DNA of 64,000 nt from Pedococcus_A sp963730585 (GCA_963730585.1 CAVSSL010000006.1:186001-250000); one strand, 5' to 3'; positions 17,916-28,017 are shown, counted from the stretch's first letter. Numbers and translations are program-made. Notes: a model not told the origin generated them from the sequence alone.

Positions 17916-18842
17916 TCAGTGCCTGCTCTCCCGGTCGTAGTTGCGACCGAGGAAGGCGGGAACGCTCGCCCAGCGGAGGGCGAACATCATCACGAGCAGC
18001 GTCGCGGCATACGGCAGCATCGAGATGAACTGGTGCGGGACGTCGACGCCACCGACCTGGACCCGCAGGGCCAGCACCTCCATGCCGGCGAAGAACGCCG
18101 AGCCGGCGAGGATGTACTGCGGGCGCCAGCCGCCGAAGAACGCCAGCGCGATCGCGAGCCAGCCACGTCCGGCCACGATGCCCTCGGTGTAGGTGCCGGT
18201 GTAGGTCATCGGCAGGTACGCGCCGGCCAGGGCCATCAGGGCGCCACCGGCGGTGGAGCACCAGATGCGGGTGCGGGCGACGCTGACGCCGAGGCTGTCG
18301 GCGGCCTTGGGGTTCTCACCGACCGAGCGCAGCTTCAGGCCGAGGTTGGTGCGGTAGAGCATCCAGTAGAGCAGCCCCGAGACGAGGAACGCGAAGTAGA
18401 CCATCGCGTCCTGCGTGAACAGGATCGTGCCGACACCGGGGATCGACGACAGCAGGGGGATCTCGATGTCGGGGAGGGTGTCGATGAGCGGCGGCTTCAG
18501 CGTCACGCCGATGACCACCTTGTAGAGCAGCGACGCGATGCCGGTGGCGGCGAAGAAGAGCGCGAGCCCGATGACGAACTGGTCGAGGCGGAATCGCGTG
18601 GTGACCCACCCGAGGAACCACCCGAACGCCGCGCCGATGAGCGCCGCGAAGACCAGGCCGACCAGGTTGCCGCCCATCTTGAGGGAGACGAGGAACCCGA
18701 CGCTGGCGCCGAGCATCATCACGCCCTCCTGGGCGACGTTGAACACCCCGGCGCGGCCGGCGAGCATGGTGCCCTGGGCGGCGAGGATGAACGGCACCAT
18801 CGCCGTCACGACGAGCTGCAGGAACGACACGGCCTCGTTCAT
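17916..18842 (-). CDS. ABC transporter permease, nucleoside/BMP-type (second permease)
   Basis: 308 residues with about eight membrane segments and the loop VGENPKAADSLGVSVARTR, which is the EAA-like coupling region of the YufQ/NupQ-type permeases in BmpA-family importers. It partners the other permease and the ATPase upstream. Start ATG at 18840-18842 overlaps the preceding stop (ATGA). Substrates of this family are mostly nucleosides or other nitrogen heterocycles; the catabolic neighbours agree with that but do not identify one. Last gene of the four-gene transporter operon. Confidence 0.85.
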   Translation of the reverse strand: MNEAVSFLQLVVTAMVPFILAAQGTMLAGRAGVFNVAQEGVMMLGASVGFLVSLKMGGNLVGLVFAALIGAAFGWFLGWVTTRFRLDQFVIGLALFFAATGIASLLYKVVIGVTLKPPLIDTLPDIEIPLLSSIPGVGTILFTQDAMVYFAFLVSGLLYWMLYRTNLGLKLRSVGENPKAADSLGVSVARTRIWCSTAGGALMALAGAYLPMTYTGTYTEGIVAGRGWLAIALAFFGGWRPQYILAGSAFFAGMEVLALRVQVGGVDVPHQFISMLPYAATLLVMMFALRWASVPAFLGRNYDRESRH

Positions 18843-19924
18843 CGCGAGGACCTCCTCAGGCGGGAGCCGACGACGTCGGAGAAGAGCAGGAACAGCAGGA
18901 TCAGGGCCTCGACGATGAGCACCATCTCGCTCGGCACGTCGGCGGTGCGCTGCATGGCGCTGGCGCCGACCTCGAGCACGGCGATGCCGAAGGCGACGAA
19001 GGGCACCGCGAGGGCGTTGCCGCGCGCGATGAGGCCGATGATGATGCCGAGCAGCAGGTAGTTGGACTGCATGCCCTCGATCAGCTTGCCGTGGACGCCG
19101 GCGACCTCGATGGCCCCGGCGAACCCGGCCAGCGCGCCACCGACGACCAGCGAGCCCACCGCCACCCGGCCGATCCGCACGCCGTGGACCTGGGCGGCAC
19201 GCGGGTTGGTGCCGACGGCCCGCAGCTCGTAGCCGGGCACGGTGCGCCGCATGACGACGACCGTGGCCACGCTGACGAGCAGGGCCAGCAGCACGCCGGT
19301 GTGCATCGGGGGAGTGCCGACCAGGGGAAGCAGGCCGCCGTCGCCGATCGGAACCGTGGTGGGGTGGCCCGCTGCCGGGTCGCTCCACACCTCGCTGGCG
19401 ACGTAGTCGACGATGCCGAAGCTGACGAAGTTCAGCAGCACCGTGCTGAGGATCTCGTTGACGCCGAAGCGGTCCATCAGCCAGGCGGCGATCCACGCGT
19501 AGACACCGCCGGCGAGGACGCCGACCAGCAGCACGAGCGGCAGCAGGACGACCAACGGGGCGTCCTTCATGGTGATGCCGACCGCGGCCGCGGCGGTGGC
19601 GCCGACGAGCAGCTGGCCCTCGCCACCGATGTTGTACTTGCCCGCGGCCAACGGGATCGTGAAGGCCAGGGTGAGCAGCACGAGCGGCACCCACTTCTGC
19701 ACCGTCTCGATGAAGCCGAACGACGACTTGAACGACGTCGTCAGGATGGCGCGGAACGCGTCGACGGGGGAGTGCCCCAGGACGGCGATGACGATGCCCG
19801 AGACCACGAAGGCCAGCAGCACGGCGAGGGCGTACGACAGGACGGTCTGGGTGAGCCCGGCGCCGCGGCGTGTGGCCGGCTTGGCCGGTGTCGTCGTGGT
19901 GGGCGGGGTGGCGGTGGTGGTCAT
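18839..19924 (-). CDS. ABC transporter permease, nucleoside/BMP-type (first permease)
   Basis: 361 residues. A Thr/Pro-rich cytoplasmic head of about 25 residues is followed by about nine to ten membrane segments. The GKYNIGGEGQLLVGA motif and the cytoplasmic loop VGTNPRAAQVHGVRIGR are typical of YufP/NupP-type permeases of BmpA-family importers. It forms the membrane channel with the second permease. The ATG overlaps the ATPase stop (ATGA), and the stop overlaps the next start, so stoichiometric synthesis by translational coupling is expected. Confidence 0.85.
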   Translation of the reverse strand: MTTTATPPTTTTPAKPATRRGAGLTQTVLSYALAVLLAFVVSGIVIAVLGHSPVDAFRAILTTSFKSSFGFIETVQKWVPLVLLTLAFTIPLAAGKYNIGGEGQLLVGATAAAAVGITMKDAPLVVLLPLVLLVGVLAGGVYAWIAAWLMDRFGVNEILSTVLLNFVSFGIVDYVASEVWSDPAAGHPTTVPIGDGGLLPLVGTPPMHTGVLLALLVSVATVVVMRRTVPGYELRAVGTNPRAAQVHGVRIGRVAVGSLVVGGALAGFAGAIEVAGVHGKLIEGMQSNYLLLGIIIGLIARGNALAVPFVAFGIAVLEVGASAMQRTADVPSEMVLIVEALILLFLLFSDVVGSRLRRSSR

Positions 19925-21558
19925 GCGGTGTCCTCGAGACCGGCCATCAGGTGGCCGAGTTCGTACTGGTCGTAGTGGCCGCGGGTGCGCTCGCCGACGA
20001 TGCGGCCGGAGTAGAGCACGAGGACGCGGTCGCACAGGTGGGTCAGCTCGTCGAGGTCCTCGGACATCAGCAGCACGGCGGAGTGCTCCGCCGCCGCCTC
20101 GCGGACCCGGTCGTAGACGAACTGGGTCGACGGGATGTCCAGGCCTCGCGTGGGGTTGTGCAGGATGAGGAAGCCCGGTCGGTGCGAGAAGGCCCGCGCC
20201 AGGATGACGCGCTGCATGTTGCCGCCGGAGAGGGCTGCCGCCGGTGCCGAGGGCCCGGAGGCCTTGACCGAGTAGGTGCGGATGGCCTCCTCGGCGTGCC
20301 GACGGGCGGCCGACCAGTCCACGAACGGGCCCTTGCGGAACCGCACGCTGCGCTGTGCGCCGAGCACGAGGTTCTCCATGATGCTCGCCGACGGCAGGAT
20401 CCCGTCGCGGTGCCGGTCCTCGGGCACGTAGGCGACGCCGGACTCCAGCCACACGGCGGTCGGGCGGCCGGCGAGCGGCTCGCCGTCGACGTCCACCGAG
20501 CCGACCTCGAGGGCGCGTACCCCGGAGACCGCCTCGGCCAGCTCGACCTGCCCGTTGCCGGCCACGCCCGCGATGCCGACGATCTCGCCGCGGCGGACCT
20601 CGAACGACACGTCGTGGGTCGCGGGCACGCCGTGGTCGTTCTGGACCACCAGGTCGCGGACAGCCACGCGCACCGGCGCGTCGCCGAGGTCGCGGGCCTC
20701 GCCGCCGTGGGCGGCAGTCCCGGCCGCGGCACCCATGCCGGCCGTGACCACCTCGGTCACCCGACCGACCGCGGCGTCGTCGCCCACCATGAGGGTCGCG
20801 AGCTCGGCGGCCGAGGTGTCGGCCCGGCGCACCGTGCCGACCCGCTTGCCGTCCCGCATCACCGTGAGGGCGTCGCAGACGGCCATCGTCTCGCGGATCT
20901 TGTGGGTGATGAAGACGACGCTCATGCCCTCGTCGACGATGGCGCGCAGCGAGCCGAACAGCGAGTCGACCTCCTGCGGTGTGAGGTTCGTCGTCGGCTC
21001 GTCGAGCACGAGGACCTTCGCGCCGCGGTAGAGGGCCTTGAGGATCTCCACGCGCTGGCGCAGGCCGACCGACAGGTTCGCCACGCGCGCGCCCGGGTCG
21101 ACCGTGAGGCCGAACCGCTCCGAGAGCTCGGCGATGCGGTCCGCCGGCTCCTTGAGGTCGACCGTCGGCCACGACGGCAGCGAGGTGCCGAGCACGACGT
21201 TCTCGGTCACCGTGTAGGTGTCCACCTGGAGGAAGTTCTGGTGGACCATGCCGATCCCGTGGGAGATGGCGTCGCGCGGGTCGCGGATCTCCACGGGGGA
21301 GCCGTCGAGCACCACGGACCCGCCGTCCGGTCGGTACAGCCCGTAGAGCACGTTCATGAGGGTCGTCTTGCCGGCGCCGTTGCCGCCGAGGAGCCCGTGC
21401 ACCTCGCTGCGGCCGACGGTCAGGTCGACGCCGTCCAGGGCCACGACGGGGCCGAAGGTCTTCCGGATCCCCTCCATCGTGAGGAGGGGACCGGAAGCAC
21501 CTCCCTGCGCCGCGTGGCGGGTCTCGTCCACCGAGGTCATCTGCGGTCGGTCCGTCAC
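19921..21558 (-). CDS. ABC transporter ATP-binding protein, tandem-domain nucleoside/sugar type
   Basis: 545 residues with two ATPase domains. Domain 1 has Walker A GGNGAGKTT, signature-like LSVGLRQRVEI and Walker B VLVLDEPTT. Domain 2 has a degenerate P-loop region (GIAGVAGNGQVELAEAVSG), signature LSGGNMQRVI and an altered Walker B ending HNPTRGLD, where the acidic pair is His-Asn. One functional and one degenerate site is common in RbsA/NupO-like ATPases, though loss of the second acidic pair is marked. GTG start overlaps the lipoprotein stop (GTGA). It energises uptake by the two permeases downstream. Confidence 0.88.
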   Translation of the reverse strand: MTDRPQMTSVDETRHAAQGGASGPLLTMEGIRKTFGPVVALDGVDLTVGRSEVHGLLGGNGAGKTTLMNVLYGLYRPDGGSVVLDGSPVEIRDPRDAISHGIGMVHQNFLQVDTYTVTENVVLGTSLPSWPTVDLKEPADRIAELSERFGLTVDPGARVANLSVGLRQRVEILKALYRGAKVLVLDEPTTNLTPQEVDSLFGSLRAIVDEGMSVVFITHKIRETMAVCDALTVMRDGKRVGTVRRADTSAAELATLMVGDDAAVGRVTEVVTAGMGAAAGTAAHGGEARDLGDAPVRVAVRDLVVQNDHGVPATHDVSFEVRRGEIVGIAGVAGNGQVELAEAVSGVRALEVGSVDVDGEPLAGRPTAVWLESGVAYVPEDRHRDGILPSASIMENLVLGAQRSVRFRKGPFVDWSAARRHAEEAIRTYSVKASGPSAPAAALSGGNMQRVILARAFSHRPGFLILHNPTRGLDIPSTQFVYDRVREAAAEHSAVLLMSEDLDELTHLCDRVLVLYSGRIVGERTRGHYDQYELGHLMAGLEDTA

Positions 21559-22568
21559 TTGATCGGGGTCAGGTTCTTCTCGACCGTGATGGCGCCGGAC
21601 TTGATGTCGGCCACGGCCTTCTCGACCTTGGCGACGACCGCGGGGTCGACGTTCTTCGGCGGCTGGATGGAGACGCCGGAGTCGAAGCCGAGCGGGAAGT
21701 AGCCGGAGGTGGTGCCGCCCTGGATCTTGGTGAGCATGTCGTTCAGCGGCTTGGTGAAGTCGTAGATCGTCGAGGTGGCGTAGTGCTCCGGGTCGAACTG
21801 CGACTTGTCGGTGTACTTCGCGGTGACCACGACGTTCGCGCTCTTGCCCTTGGTGGCCTGGAACGCGCCGACCATGCCGAGGTTGAGCGAGCCGACGATG
21901 ACGTCGTTGCCCTGGCCGATGAGCTGGGTGGTGATCTGCTGCGCCTTCGCCGGCTCGTTGAAGTCACCGGTCCACACGGGGGTGACCTTGGCGGAGGAGC
22001 CGCTGTCCTTGAGCGCCTGGTTGATGGCGTGGACCTCGGAGTACGAGAACGGCAGGCTCAGGCCGCCGACGTAGCCGATCTTGCCGGACTTCGTGGTCGC
22101 CGCGGCGAGGACGCCGATCGGGTAGAACGCGACGTGGAAGTTGCGGTCGAGCACCCACAGGTTCGGCAGCGCCTCCTTCGGCTTGTCGTCGAACTCGCCG
22201 ATGAACGTGACGTTCGGGTTCTGCTTGGCCAGCTTGGAGGTGGCCTCGAAGTACTGGCTGCCGTGCGACCAGATGACGTTGTAGCCGTCGGCGAGGTACT
22301 CCTTCATGACGCGCTCGGCGTCGGGCACCGGCACGCTCTCGGAGTGGGCGGTCTCGGCCTTGAGGTCCTTCTTCGCGGCGTCGAGGGCGAGGCTGCCGAG
22401 GGAGTTGTAGTCGGCGTCGGTGGCCGAGCCGGAGAAGATCGCGGCGACCTTCAGGTCCTTCGAGCCGCCTCCTTCACCGGAGCCGGACGCGCCGCCGCCA
22501 CAGGCGGAGAGCGCGAGCGCGAGGGCCACCGTCGGAGCGGCGAGGCGGATGAGGGACGAGCGAGCCAT
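21555..22568 (-). CDS. BMP-family substrate-binding lipoprotein
   Basis: 337 residues. A signal peptide with lipobox LSAC near residues 20-23 and a Gly/Ser-rich linker precede a periplasmic-binding-protein fold of the basic membrane protein (BmpA/PnrA) family, seen in AAIFSGSATDADYNSLG, WSHGSQYFEATSKLA and KIGYVGGLSLPFSYSEVHA. The lipoprotein would be anchored outside the membrane and deliver a purine/pyrimidine nucleoside or similar ligand to the permeases. ATG at 22566-22568 has GGAGG about five bases upstream. First gene of the importer operon; its promoter must lie in 22569-22765. Confidence 0.87.
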   Translation of the reverse strand: MARSSLIRLAAPTVALALALSACGGGASGSGEGGGSKDLKVAAIFSGSATDADYNSLGSLALDAAKKDLKAETAHSESVPVPDAERVMKEYLADGYNVIWSHGSQYFEATSKLAKQNPNVTFIGEFDDKPKEALPNLWVLDRNFHVAFYPIGVLAAATTKSGKIGYVGGLSLPFSYSEVHAINQALKDSGSSAKVTPVWTGDFNEPAKAQQITTQLIGQGNDVIVGSLNLGMVGAFQATKGKSANVVVTAKYTDKSQFDPEHYATSTIYDFTKPLNDMLTKIQGGTTSGYFPLGFDSGVSIQPPKNVDPAVVAKVEKAVADIKSGAITVEKNLTPIK

Positions 22569-22765
22569 GTGTGCCTCCGAGAGGGAAGGGGCGCCGGCGC
22601 CCTTGCCGGCAGGGGCCGGGGCCCCGTTGGTGTTGCGAGGAGCGTGCCAGCGCTGTAGGGGCGGTACGTCGTCAATATGTGACAGGTGCCACACGTCCCG
22701 GTTGTGCCTTTTACCCAGCGTGAAACCCGTTGTCCCACATGCCGGTCCCGGGGGTTACGCGTGCG

Positions 22766-23686
22766 TTACGGCGTGTTTCGAGCGGCCGCCACGGCCTGCG
22801 TCCACGTGGTAGGGAGGTGACCGAGCAGCGCCCCCAGCCAGGCCGAGCCGCCCACCAGGCCCTCTCGGTCGTAGGACTCGAACATGGCCAGCAGGTCCGT
22901 CCGGGCGGTGTCGGGGAGCGCCGCGCCGGGCCCCCGCTCCCACGCGCCCCGGTCGGTCTCGACGGCCGCCACCGGCCTGCCCAGCACCTCGCTCGCCTGC
23001 GCCGCCATCTCCCGGACGCTGAGCGCCTCGGGGCCGGCGAGGTCGTAGGCCTGTCCCTCGTGCCCCGTTTCGGAGAGCACCGTCGCCGCCACCAGCGCGA
23101 CGTCCGCGAGGTCGACGTTCGTGAAGGGCGTGTCGAGGGAGTACGGCACGGCCAGCTCACCGGCCAGCGCGGCCGGGAGCAGGTTCTGGTGGTATGCCGC
23201 GGGGCGCAGCACCGTCCAGGGCACCCCTCCCGCACGCACCACCTCCTCCGCCTGCCCCTTGCGCAGGTGGTGCGGCATCGACGTGTCGTCGGGGTGCAGC
23301 ACGGAGTGGAAGACGAGCCGCTGCACGCCCTGACGGGCGGCGGCGCCCACGACCAGGCGCGCCATGTCGACCTCGCGGGGGTGGACGTTCGGTGCCAGGT
23401 GGTAGACCGCCCAGACCCCCTCGAGCGCCTCGTCGACACCGGTGCCGCGCTCGAGGTCGAGCAGCGCGAGCTCACGGGCGCCGGCGGCATGCACGGCTTG
23501 CGCCGAGGCGGGGGAGCGCACGGCGGCACGCACGCAGAAGCCCCGCGCGGCAAGGGCGCCCGTCAGGGCGCGCCCGGTCTTGCCGGACGCGCCCATGACG
23601 AGCACCCGCCGCGCGGGGCCCACCCGGGTCACCTGCTCGTGAGAGCCAGTCGACTCAGAGCCAGTCGACTCAGAGCCAGTCGACAT
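22766..23686 (-). CDS. NmrA-like NAD(P)-binding protein
   Basis: 306 residues. The N-terminal Rossmann motif VLVMGASGKTGRALTGALA, followed by AAVRSP and VFHSVLHPD, matches the NmrA/atypical-SDR family (NAD(P)-binding, often regulatory or quinone-related). The first 15 residues are a repeat, STGSE twice and STGSH once, encoded by 15-base tandem copies that also overlap the 3' end of hyuB. A later start near the Rossmann strand is therefore possible. The gene overlaps hyuB by 17 bases, so it is read with the hydantoinase operon. Its role there is unknown. Confidence 0.7.
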   Translation of the reverse strand: MSTGSESTGSESTGSHEQVTRVGPARRVLVMGASGKTGRALTGALAARGFCVRAAVRSPASAQAVHAAGARELALLDLERGTGVDEALEGVWAVYHLAPNVHPREVDMARLVVGAAARQGVQRLVFHSVLHPDDTSMPHHLRKGQAEEVVRAGGVPWTVLRPAAYHQNLLPAALAGELAVPYSLDTPFTNVDLADVALVAATVLSETGHEGQAYDLAGPEALSVREMAAQASEVLGRPVAAVETDRGAWERGPGAALPDTARTDLLAMFESYDREGLVGGSAWLGALLGHLPTTWTQAVAAARNTP

Positions 23687-23687
23687 C
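23643..23687. repeat. 15-bp tandem repeat at the hyuB / NmrA-like gene junction
   Basis: Three copies of a unit related to GAGCCAGTCGACTCA (23643, 23658, 23673), the third ending CATCA. The repeat carries the hyuB stop and, in the other frame, the repeated STGSE residues of the next gene. It looks like local slippage duplication of the hyuB tail. Confidence 0.75.
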
Positions 23688-25695
23688 AGCCGCCGTCTTG
23701 CCCTCGGCCAGGCGGGCGTAGCCCGGACCGCGGTCGAAGAAGGGCTCCTCGGGTCGCTCGGCCCGCAGCTGCTCGCGCAGCGCGTCGGACGCCTCGACGT
23801 CGACGACCGGCTCGTCCTTGGTGCCCGAGGCCACCACGCCGTAGTCGCGGCGGGCGCCCTCGAAGGAGACCTTGCCCCAGCGCAGGTCGCGCTCGACCTC
23901 GTCGTAGGGGCGGGTCAGCGGGTCGCCCCAGCCGCCACCGCCGGTGGTGCGGATGCGGATGACCTGGCCGGCCTTGACGGGCTCGGCGTCGGCGAGGGCG
24001 TCGACCTCGCGCTCGGTGGGACCGCCGAGGTCGATGGTGACCTCGAACGGACGCCCCGCCTTGCCGCCCTTGACGCCCCAGCAGGCGAGGATCGAGCGGT
24101 CGGCGATGGACATGAAGTTGGCGTCCTTGAGCATCCGGATCTGCTTCTCGTAGCCCAGGCCACCGCGGTAGCGGCCCGGCGCCGCCGGAGTCGACCGCGA
24201 GGCCGAGCCGCTCGACGATGAACGGGAAGCGGGACTCGGTGAACTCGGTCGGCAGGTTCCGCGAGTCGGGCACGACGTGGATGGTGTCCTCGCCGTCGGC
24301 GTAGTAGCGGCCGCCGGAGCCGCCGCCGAGCACCTCGCGCATGAGGTAGTCGTTGCCGTCGCGGTCCTTGCCGTAGACGCCGGTGTAGCGGATGGTCTCC
24401 TGGTCGGCCGGCATCTTGCCGTCGACGGCCTTGGCCACCACGCCGGCCAGCACGCCGAGCAGGCGCAGGATGACGAACGTGCGGGCGTTGGTCGGCGCCG
24501 GGAAGATCGGCGTCAGCAGGGTGCCCTTCTCCGGGAAGCGCATCTCGATGAGCGGCACGATGCCCTCGTTGACGTCGAGCTCGGCCATCCGCTCCGGGGT
24601 GTCGGCCAGGTTGCGCAGGATCGGCGCGAGCCACTTCTTGAGGAAGTTGCCGCCGACGTAGTCGCCGCAGTGGTTGATCGGGCCCTTGGCCTGCGGGGCG
24701 GTGCCGGTGAAGTCGATGATCAGGCGCGGTCCCGCGGGACGGCCGTTCTCGGGGTCGGCCGGGGCGTCGCTCACCTTGGTCAGCGTGATCCGCTGGGTGT
24801 GCAGCATCGGCTCGTCGACGCCGTCGTGCTCGGCGTAGTCCTCCCAGACGTAGGTGCCGTCGGGGATCTTGGAGAGGATCTCGCGGCGGTAGGTCTCCGT
24901 CGTCTTGTCGAGGATGCCGTCGAAGGCGGCCTCGACCGTCTCGCGGCCGTAGCGGCCGAACAGCTCCGAGAGGCGACGCGCGCCCATGAGGCAGGCCGAG
25001 CACTCGGCGTCGAGGTCGGCGGCGAGGCTGTCGGGCATGCGCGAGTTGCGGGTCATGATGCGCAGCGCGCCCTGGTTCGGCTTGCCGGCCTCCCACAGCT
25101 TGATCGGCGGGACGGCCAGGCCCTCCTCGTAGACGCTCTGCGCGCCCGAGGGCATCGAGCCGGGGCAGGCGCCGCCGATGTCGTCGTGGTGGCCGAACGC
25201 CTGCACGAAGGCCACGACCTCACCCTCGTGGAAGACCGGGACGGTGACGCACAGGTCGGGCAGGTGCCCGATGCCGCCCTCGGACTCGTAGACGTCGTTG
25301 TGGAAGAAGACGTCGCCCTCCTGCATCTCCTCGAGCGGGAAGTCGCGCACGATCGGGTGCACGAGCGCCGAGTAGGAGCGGCCGGTGAGCTTGCGCAGCT
25401 GGCGGTCGTGGATACCGGCGCGGAAGTCGTGGGCGTCGCGGATCATGGGCGAGCGGCTGGTGCGCGCGATGGCGGTCTCGACCTCCATCTCCACGCTGGC
25501 CAGGGTGCCCTCGACGATCTCGACGATGATCGGGTCGACGGTGGTGCCCTCGGCGGTGAGCCGGTTGCCGTGCTCGTATGCCGTGGGCAGGCCGGCCGGG
25601 TTCGCCGGCTTCTGCCGCGACGATCGCGGCGAGGTCGGCGGCAGGTCCGTGGAGGGCGACGGCGCGGGCTGGGCGGTGGTGGCAGTGGTGCTCAT
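23670..25695 (-). pseudogene. hyuB: Hydantoinase / N-methylhydantoinase B subunit, broken by a single extra base
   Basis: From ATG 25695 the frame gives a HyuB/5-oxoprolinase-beta protein (NRLTAEGTTVDPIIVEIVEG, RDFRAGIH-like DFRAGIHDR, FFHNDVYESEGGIGHLPD, FGHHDDIGG, HCGDYVGGNF). Near 24175-24177, within GGCCCGG, the frame shifts by one. The protein then resumes as RYRGGLGYEKQIRMLKDANF and runs to VDWL and TGA at 23670. The span is 2026 bases (3n+1). The corrected product of about 674 residues has normal length and all conserved blocks, so a sequencing error is likely. With HyuA it performs ATP-dependent hydrolysis of hydantoin- or oxoproline-like rings. The start follows the hyuA stop by five bases. 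Confidence 0.85.
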
Positions 25696-25700
25696 GGCGC

Positions 25701-27824
25701 TCAGGCCTCCTTGGTGATGACGAGGTTGCCGATCGCGTCGACGCGAACGGTGAAGCCGGGGTGGACGGGCACGGTCGAGCCGAACTCCTCGACGATGGCC
25801 GGTCCGGTGAGGGTGTCGCCGGCGCGCAGGTTCGGGCGCCAGTAGACGTCGGTCTCGACGTAGCCCTGGTCGGCGTCGAAGCACACCGGGCGGGTGGAGG
25901 TGCGGGCCCGCGCGACCACGTCGGTGTCACCCTCGGTGGCGGTGTCGACCTCGCGCAGCTCGGGACGGGTGATCGGGCCGACGCCGGTGACGCGCAGGTT
26001 GACCCACTCGACCTGCTGCTGCGGGTCGCCCTTGAAGTCGTAGCCGTACAGCGCGCGGTGCTCGGCGTGGAACGCGTCGGCGACCTGTGCGGCATACGTC
26101 TCGTCGACGGCACCCTCCGGCGCGGTGACGCGCACCTCGAAGGCCTGGCCGAAGTAGCGCAGGTCGACGGTGCGGGTGAAGCGGTGCTGCTCGCGCGGGA
26201 AGCCCTCTGCGTCAAGGGCCTTCGCGGCCTTGTCGGTGAGCTCGTCGAACGTCTTCTGCACCGCGGCGTAGTCGAGGCTGGCGTGCTTGGCGACGGCGGT
26301 CTGCACGTAGTCGTTCTTCACGTCGACGGTGAGGAGGCCGAAGGCCGAGACGTTGCCCGGGTTCTGCGGCACGACGACGCCGGCGAGGTCGAGGATGTCG
26401 ACCAGGCGGCAGGCCAGCAGCGAGCCGGAGCCGCCGAAGGTCGCCAGCATGAAGTCACGGACGTCGAGGCCGCGCTTGACGCTGACCTGGCGCAGGGCGT
26501 TGGCCTGGTTCCACGCCGAGATCTCGAGGATGCCGGTGGCGCAGCGGTCGGGGTCGATGCCCAGCTTGGCCGCGAGGGCGTCGATGCCCGCCTTGGCGGC
26601 GTCGACGTCGAGCGGGATCTCGCCACCGAGCAGGTGCGGGGGGATCCGGCCGAGCACGACGTGCGCGTCGGTGATGGTCGGTTCGGTGCCGCCCTTGGCG
26701 TAGCAGAGCGGGCCCGGGTCGGCGCCCGCGGACTGCGGGCCCACCTTGAGGGTGCCTTCGGGGGAGATCCACGCGATGGAGCCGCCGCCGGCGCCGACGG
26801 TGACGACGTCGATCATGGGGATCTTGCTCGGGTAGGCGCCGACCGAGCCCTCGGTGGTGAGGGTCGGCTCGCCGGCGAGCACGACGGACACGTCGGTCGA
26901 GGTGCCGCCACCGTCGCAGGTGAGCACCTTGTCGAAGCCGGCCTTCTTGGCGATGAGGCCGGCGCCCAGCGCGCCGGCCGCCGGGCCGGAGAGCACCGTC
27001 GTGATCGGCTGGTGCACGACCTCGTCGGCGGAGAGCACGCCACCGTTGGACTTCATGATGTAGAAGGGGATCCGCTCGCGCCCGCCCTCGGTCGCGCCGG
27101 TGAAGTCGTCGAGGCGCGTGTGGATGTTGGTGACGTAGCGGGAGACGTTCGGCTTCACCGCGGCGTCGACCAGGGTGGTCATCGAGCGCTCGTACTCGCG
27201 GTACTCGCGCAGCACCTCCGAGGAGATGGAGACGACGGCGTCGGGGTGCTCGCGGCGCAGGATCTCGCGCATCCGCAGCTCGTGCTCGTCGTTGGCGTAG
27301 GAGTGCAGGAAGCACACGCCGATCGTCGTGATGCCGCGGTCCTTGAACCAGCGGGCGGCGGCGACGGCCTGCTCCTCGTCGAACGGGCGCAGCTCGTTGC
27401 CCTCGAAGTCGAGGCGGCCACCGACGGTCTTGACGTAGTCGGCCGGGACGATGCGCGGGGGCTTGACCCAGAAGTAGGAGTTGCCGTAGCCGTCCGGCAC
27501 CGCCTGGCGGGCGATCTCGAGCATGAACTCGTAGCCCTCGCTCGTGATGAAGCCGAGCTGCTCGACCTTGCCCTCGAGGAGCTTGTTGGTCGCGACGGTG
27601 GTGCCGTGGCAGACGGCGGTCACGTCGGCGCCGGTCGCGCCGAGCATGTCGAGCACCTTGTGCACACCGTTGATGAAGCCGTCGGCCGGGTTCGACGGCG
27701 TGGAGGGGGTCTTGGTGGTGATGAGCTCGCCGGAGTCCTCATCGAAGGCCACGACGTCGGTGAACGTGCCACCGGTGTCGATGCCGATGCGGATGCGGCG
27801 TGGCTGCGTCGGCGCTGCGGACAT
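25701..27824 (-). CDS. hyuA: Hydantoinase / N-methylhydantoinase A subunit
   Basis: 707 residues. It shows the N-terminal ATPase motif GIDTGGTFTDVVAFDE (about 13-28), HGTTVATNKLLEGK, SEVLREYREYERSMTTLVDA split by known family positions, GPAAGALGAG, and CDGGGTSTDVSVV, all typical of the acetone carboxylase/hydantoinase actin-like ATPase family. It couples ATP hydrolysis to ring opening of hydantoins, oxoproline or similar cyclic amides with the B subunit. Its substrate could be hydantoin, N-methylhydantoin or an allantoin-like ring; sequence alone does not say. An inverted repeat at 27925-27943 upstream is a candidate operator. ATG 27824 has GGAG a few bases upstream. Confidence 0.88.
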   Translation of the reverse strand: MSAAPTQPRRIRIGIDTGGTFTDVVAFDEDSGELITTKTPSTPSNPADGFINGVHKVLDMLGATGADVTAVCHGTTVATNKLLEGKVEQLGFITSEGYEFMLEIARQAVPDGYGNSYFWVKPPRIVPADYVKTVGGRLDFEGNELRPFDEEQAVAAARWFKDRGITTIGVCFLHSYANDEHELRMREILRREHPDAVVSISSEVLREYREYERSMTTLVDAAVKPNVSRYVTNIHTRLDDFTGATEGGRERIPFYIMKSNGGVLSADEVVHQPITTVLSGPAAGALGAGLIAKKAGFDKVLTCDGGGTSTDVSVVLAGEPTLTTEGSVGAYPSKIPMIDVVTVGAGGGSIAWISPEGTLKVGPQSAGADPGPLCYAKGGTEPTITDAHVVLGRIPPHLLGGEIPLDVDAAKAGIDALAAKLGIDPDRCATGILEISAWNQANALRQVSVKRGLDVRDFMLATFGGSGSLLACRLVDILDLAGVVVPQNPGNVSAFGLLTVDVKNDYVQTAVAKHASLDYAAVQKTFDELTDKAAKALDAEGFPREQHRFTRTVDLRYFGQAFEVRVTAPEGAVDETYAAQVADAFHAEHRALYGYDFKGDPQQQVEWVNLRVTGVGPITRPELREVDTATEGDTDVVARARTSTRPVCFDADQGYVETDVYWRPNLRAGDTLTGPAIVEEFGSTVPVHPGFTVRVDAIGNLVITKEA

Positions 27825-27924
27825 TCGCGCTCCTGTGGTCAGCGGGGTGGGGTGGGTCAGGCGGTCGGGGCTCCCGGAGGAGTTCTCGCTCGCGACGATT
27901 CAACCCGCGCGGGCCGTCCGTTTC

Positions 27925-27943
27925 GTTGGCACAACCTGCCAAC
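27925..27943. promoter_or_regulatory. Candidate operator upstream of hyuA: GTTGGCA-N5-TGCCAAC
   Basis: A perfect 7-5-7 inverted repeat in the hyuA upstream region. A near-match with the same 5-base spacing (GGCA-N5-TGCC) occurs upstream of the molybdenum hydroxylase operon at 34038-34056, and half-sites occur near the permease and pucR starts. Shared occurrence before co-functional units suggests a common regulator, perhaps the PucR-family protein. Confidence 0.5.
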
Positions 27944-28017
27944 GGATCCCCCGTATGCCGCAACGCCTCACCACCCAGCCCCCCGCGCCGGGCCGGGCCC
28001 GGTTCACCCGGCAGAGG

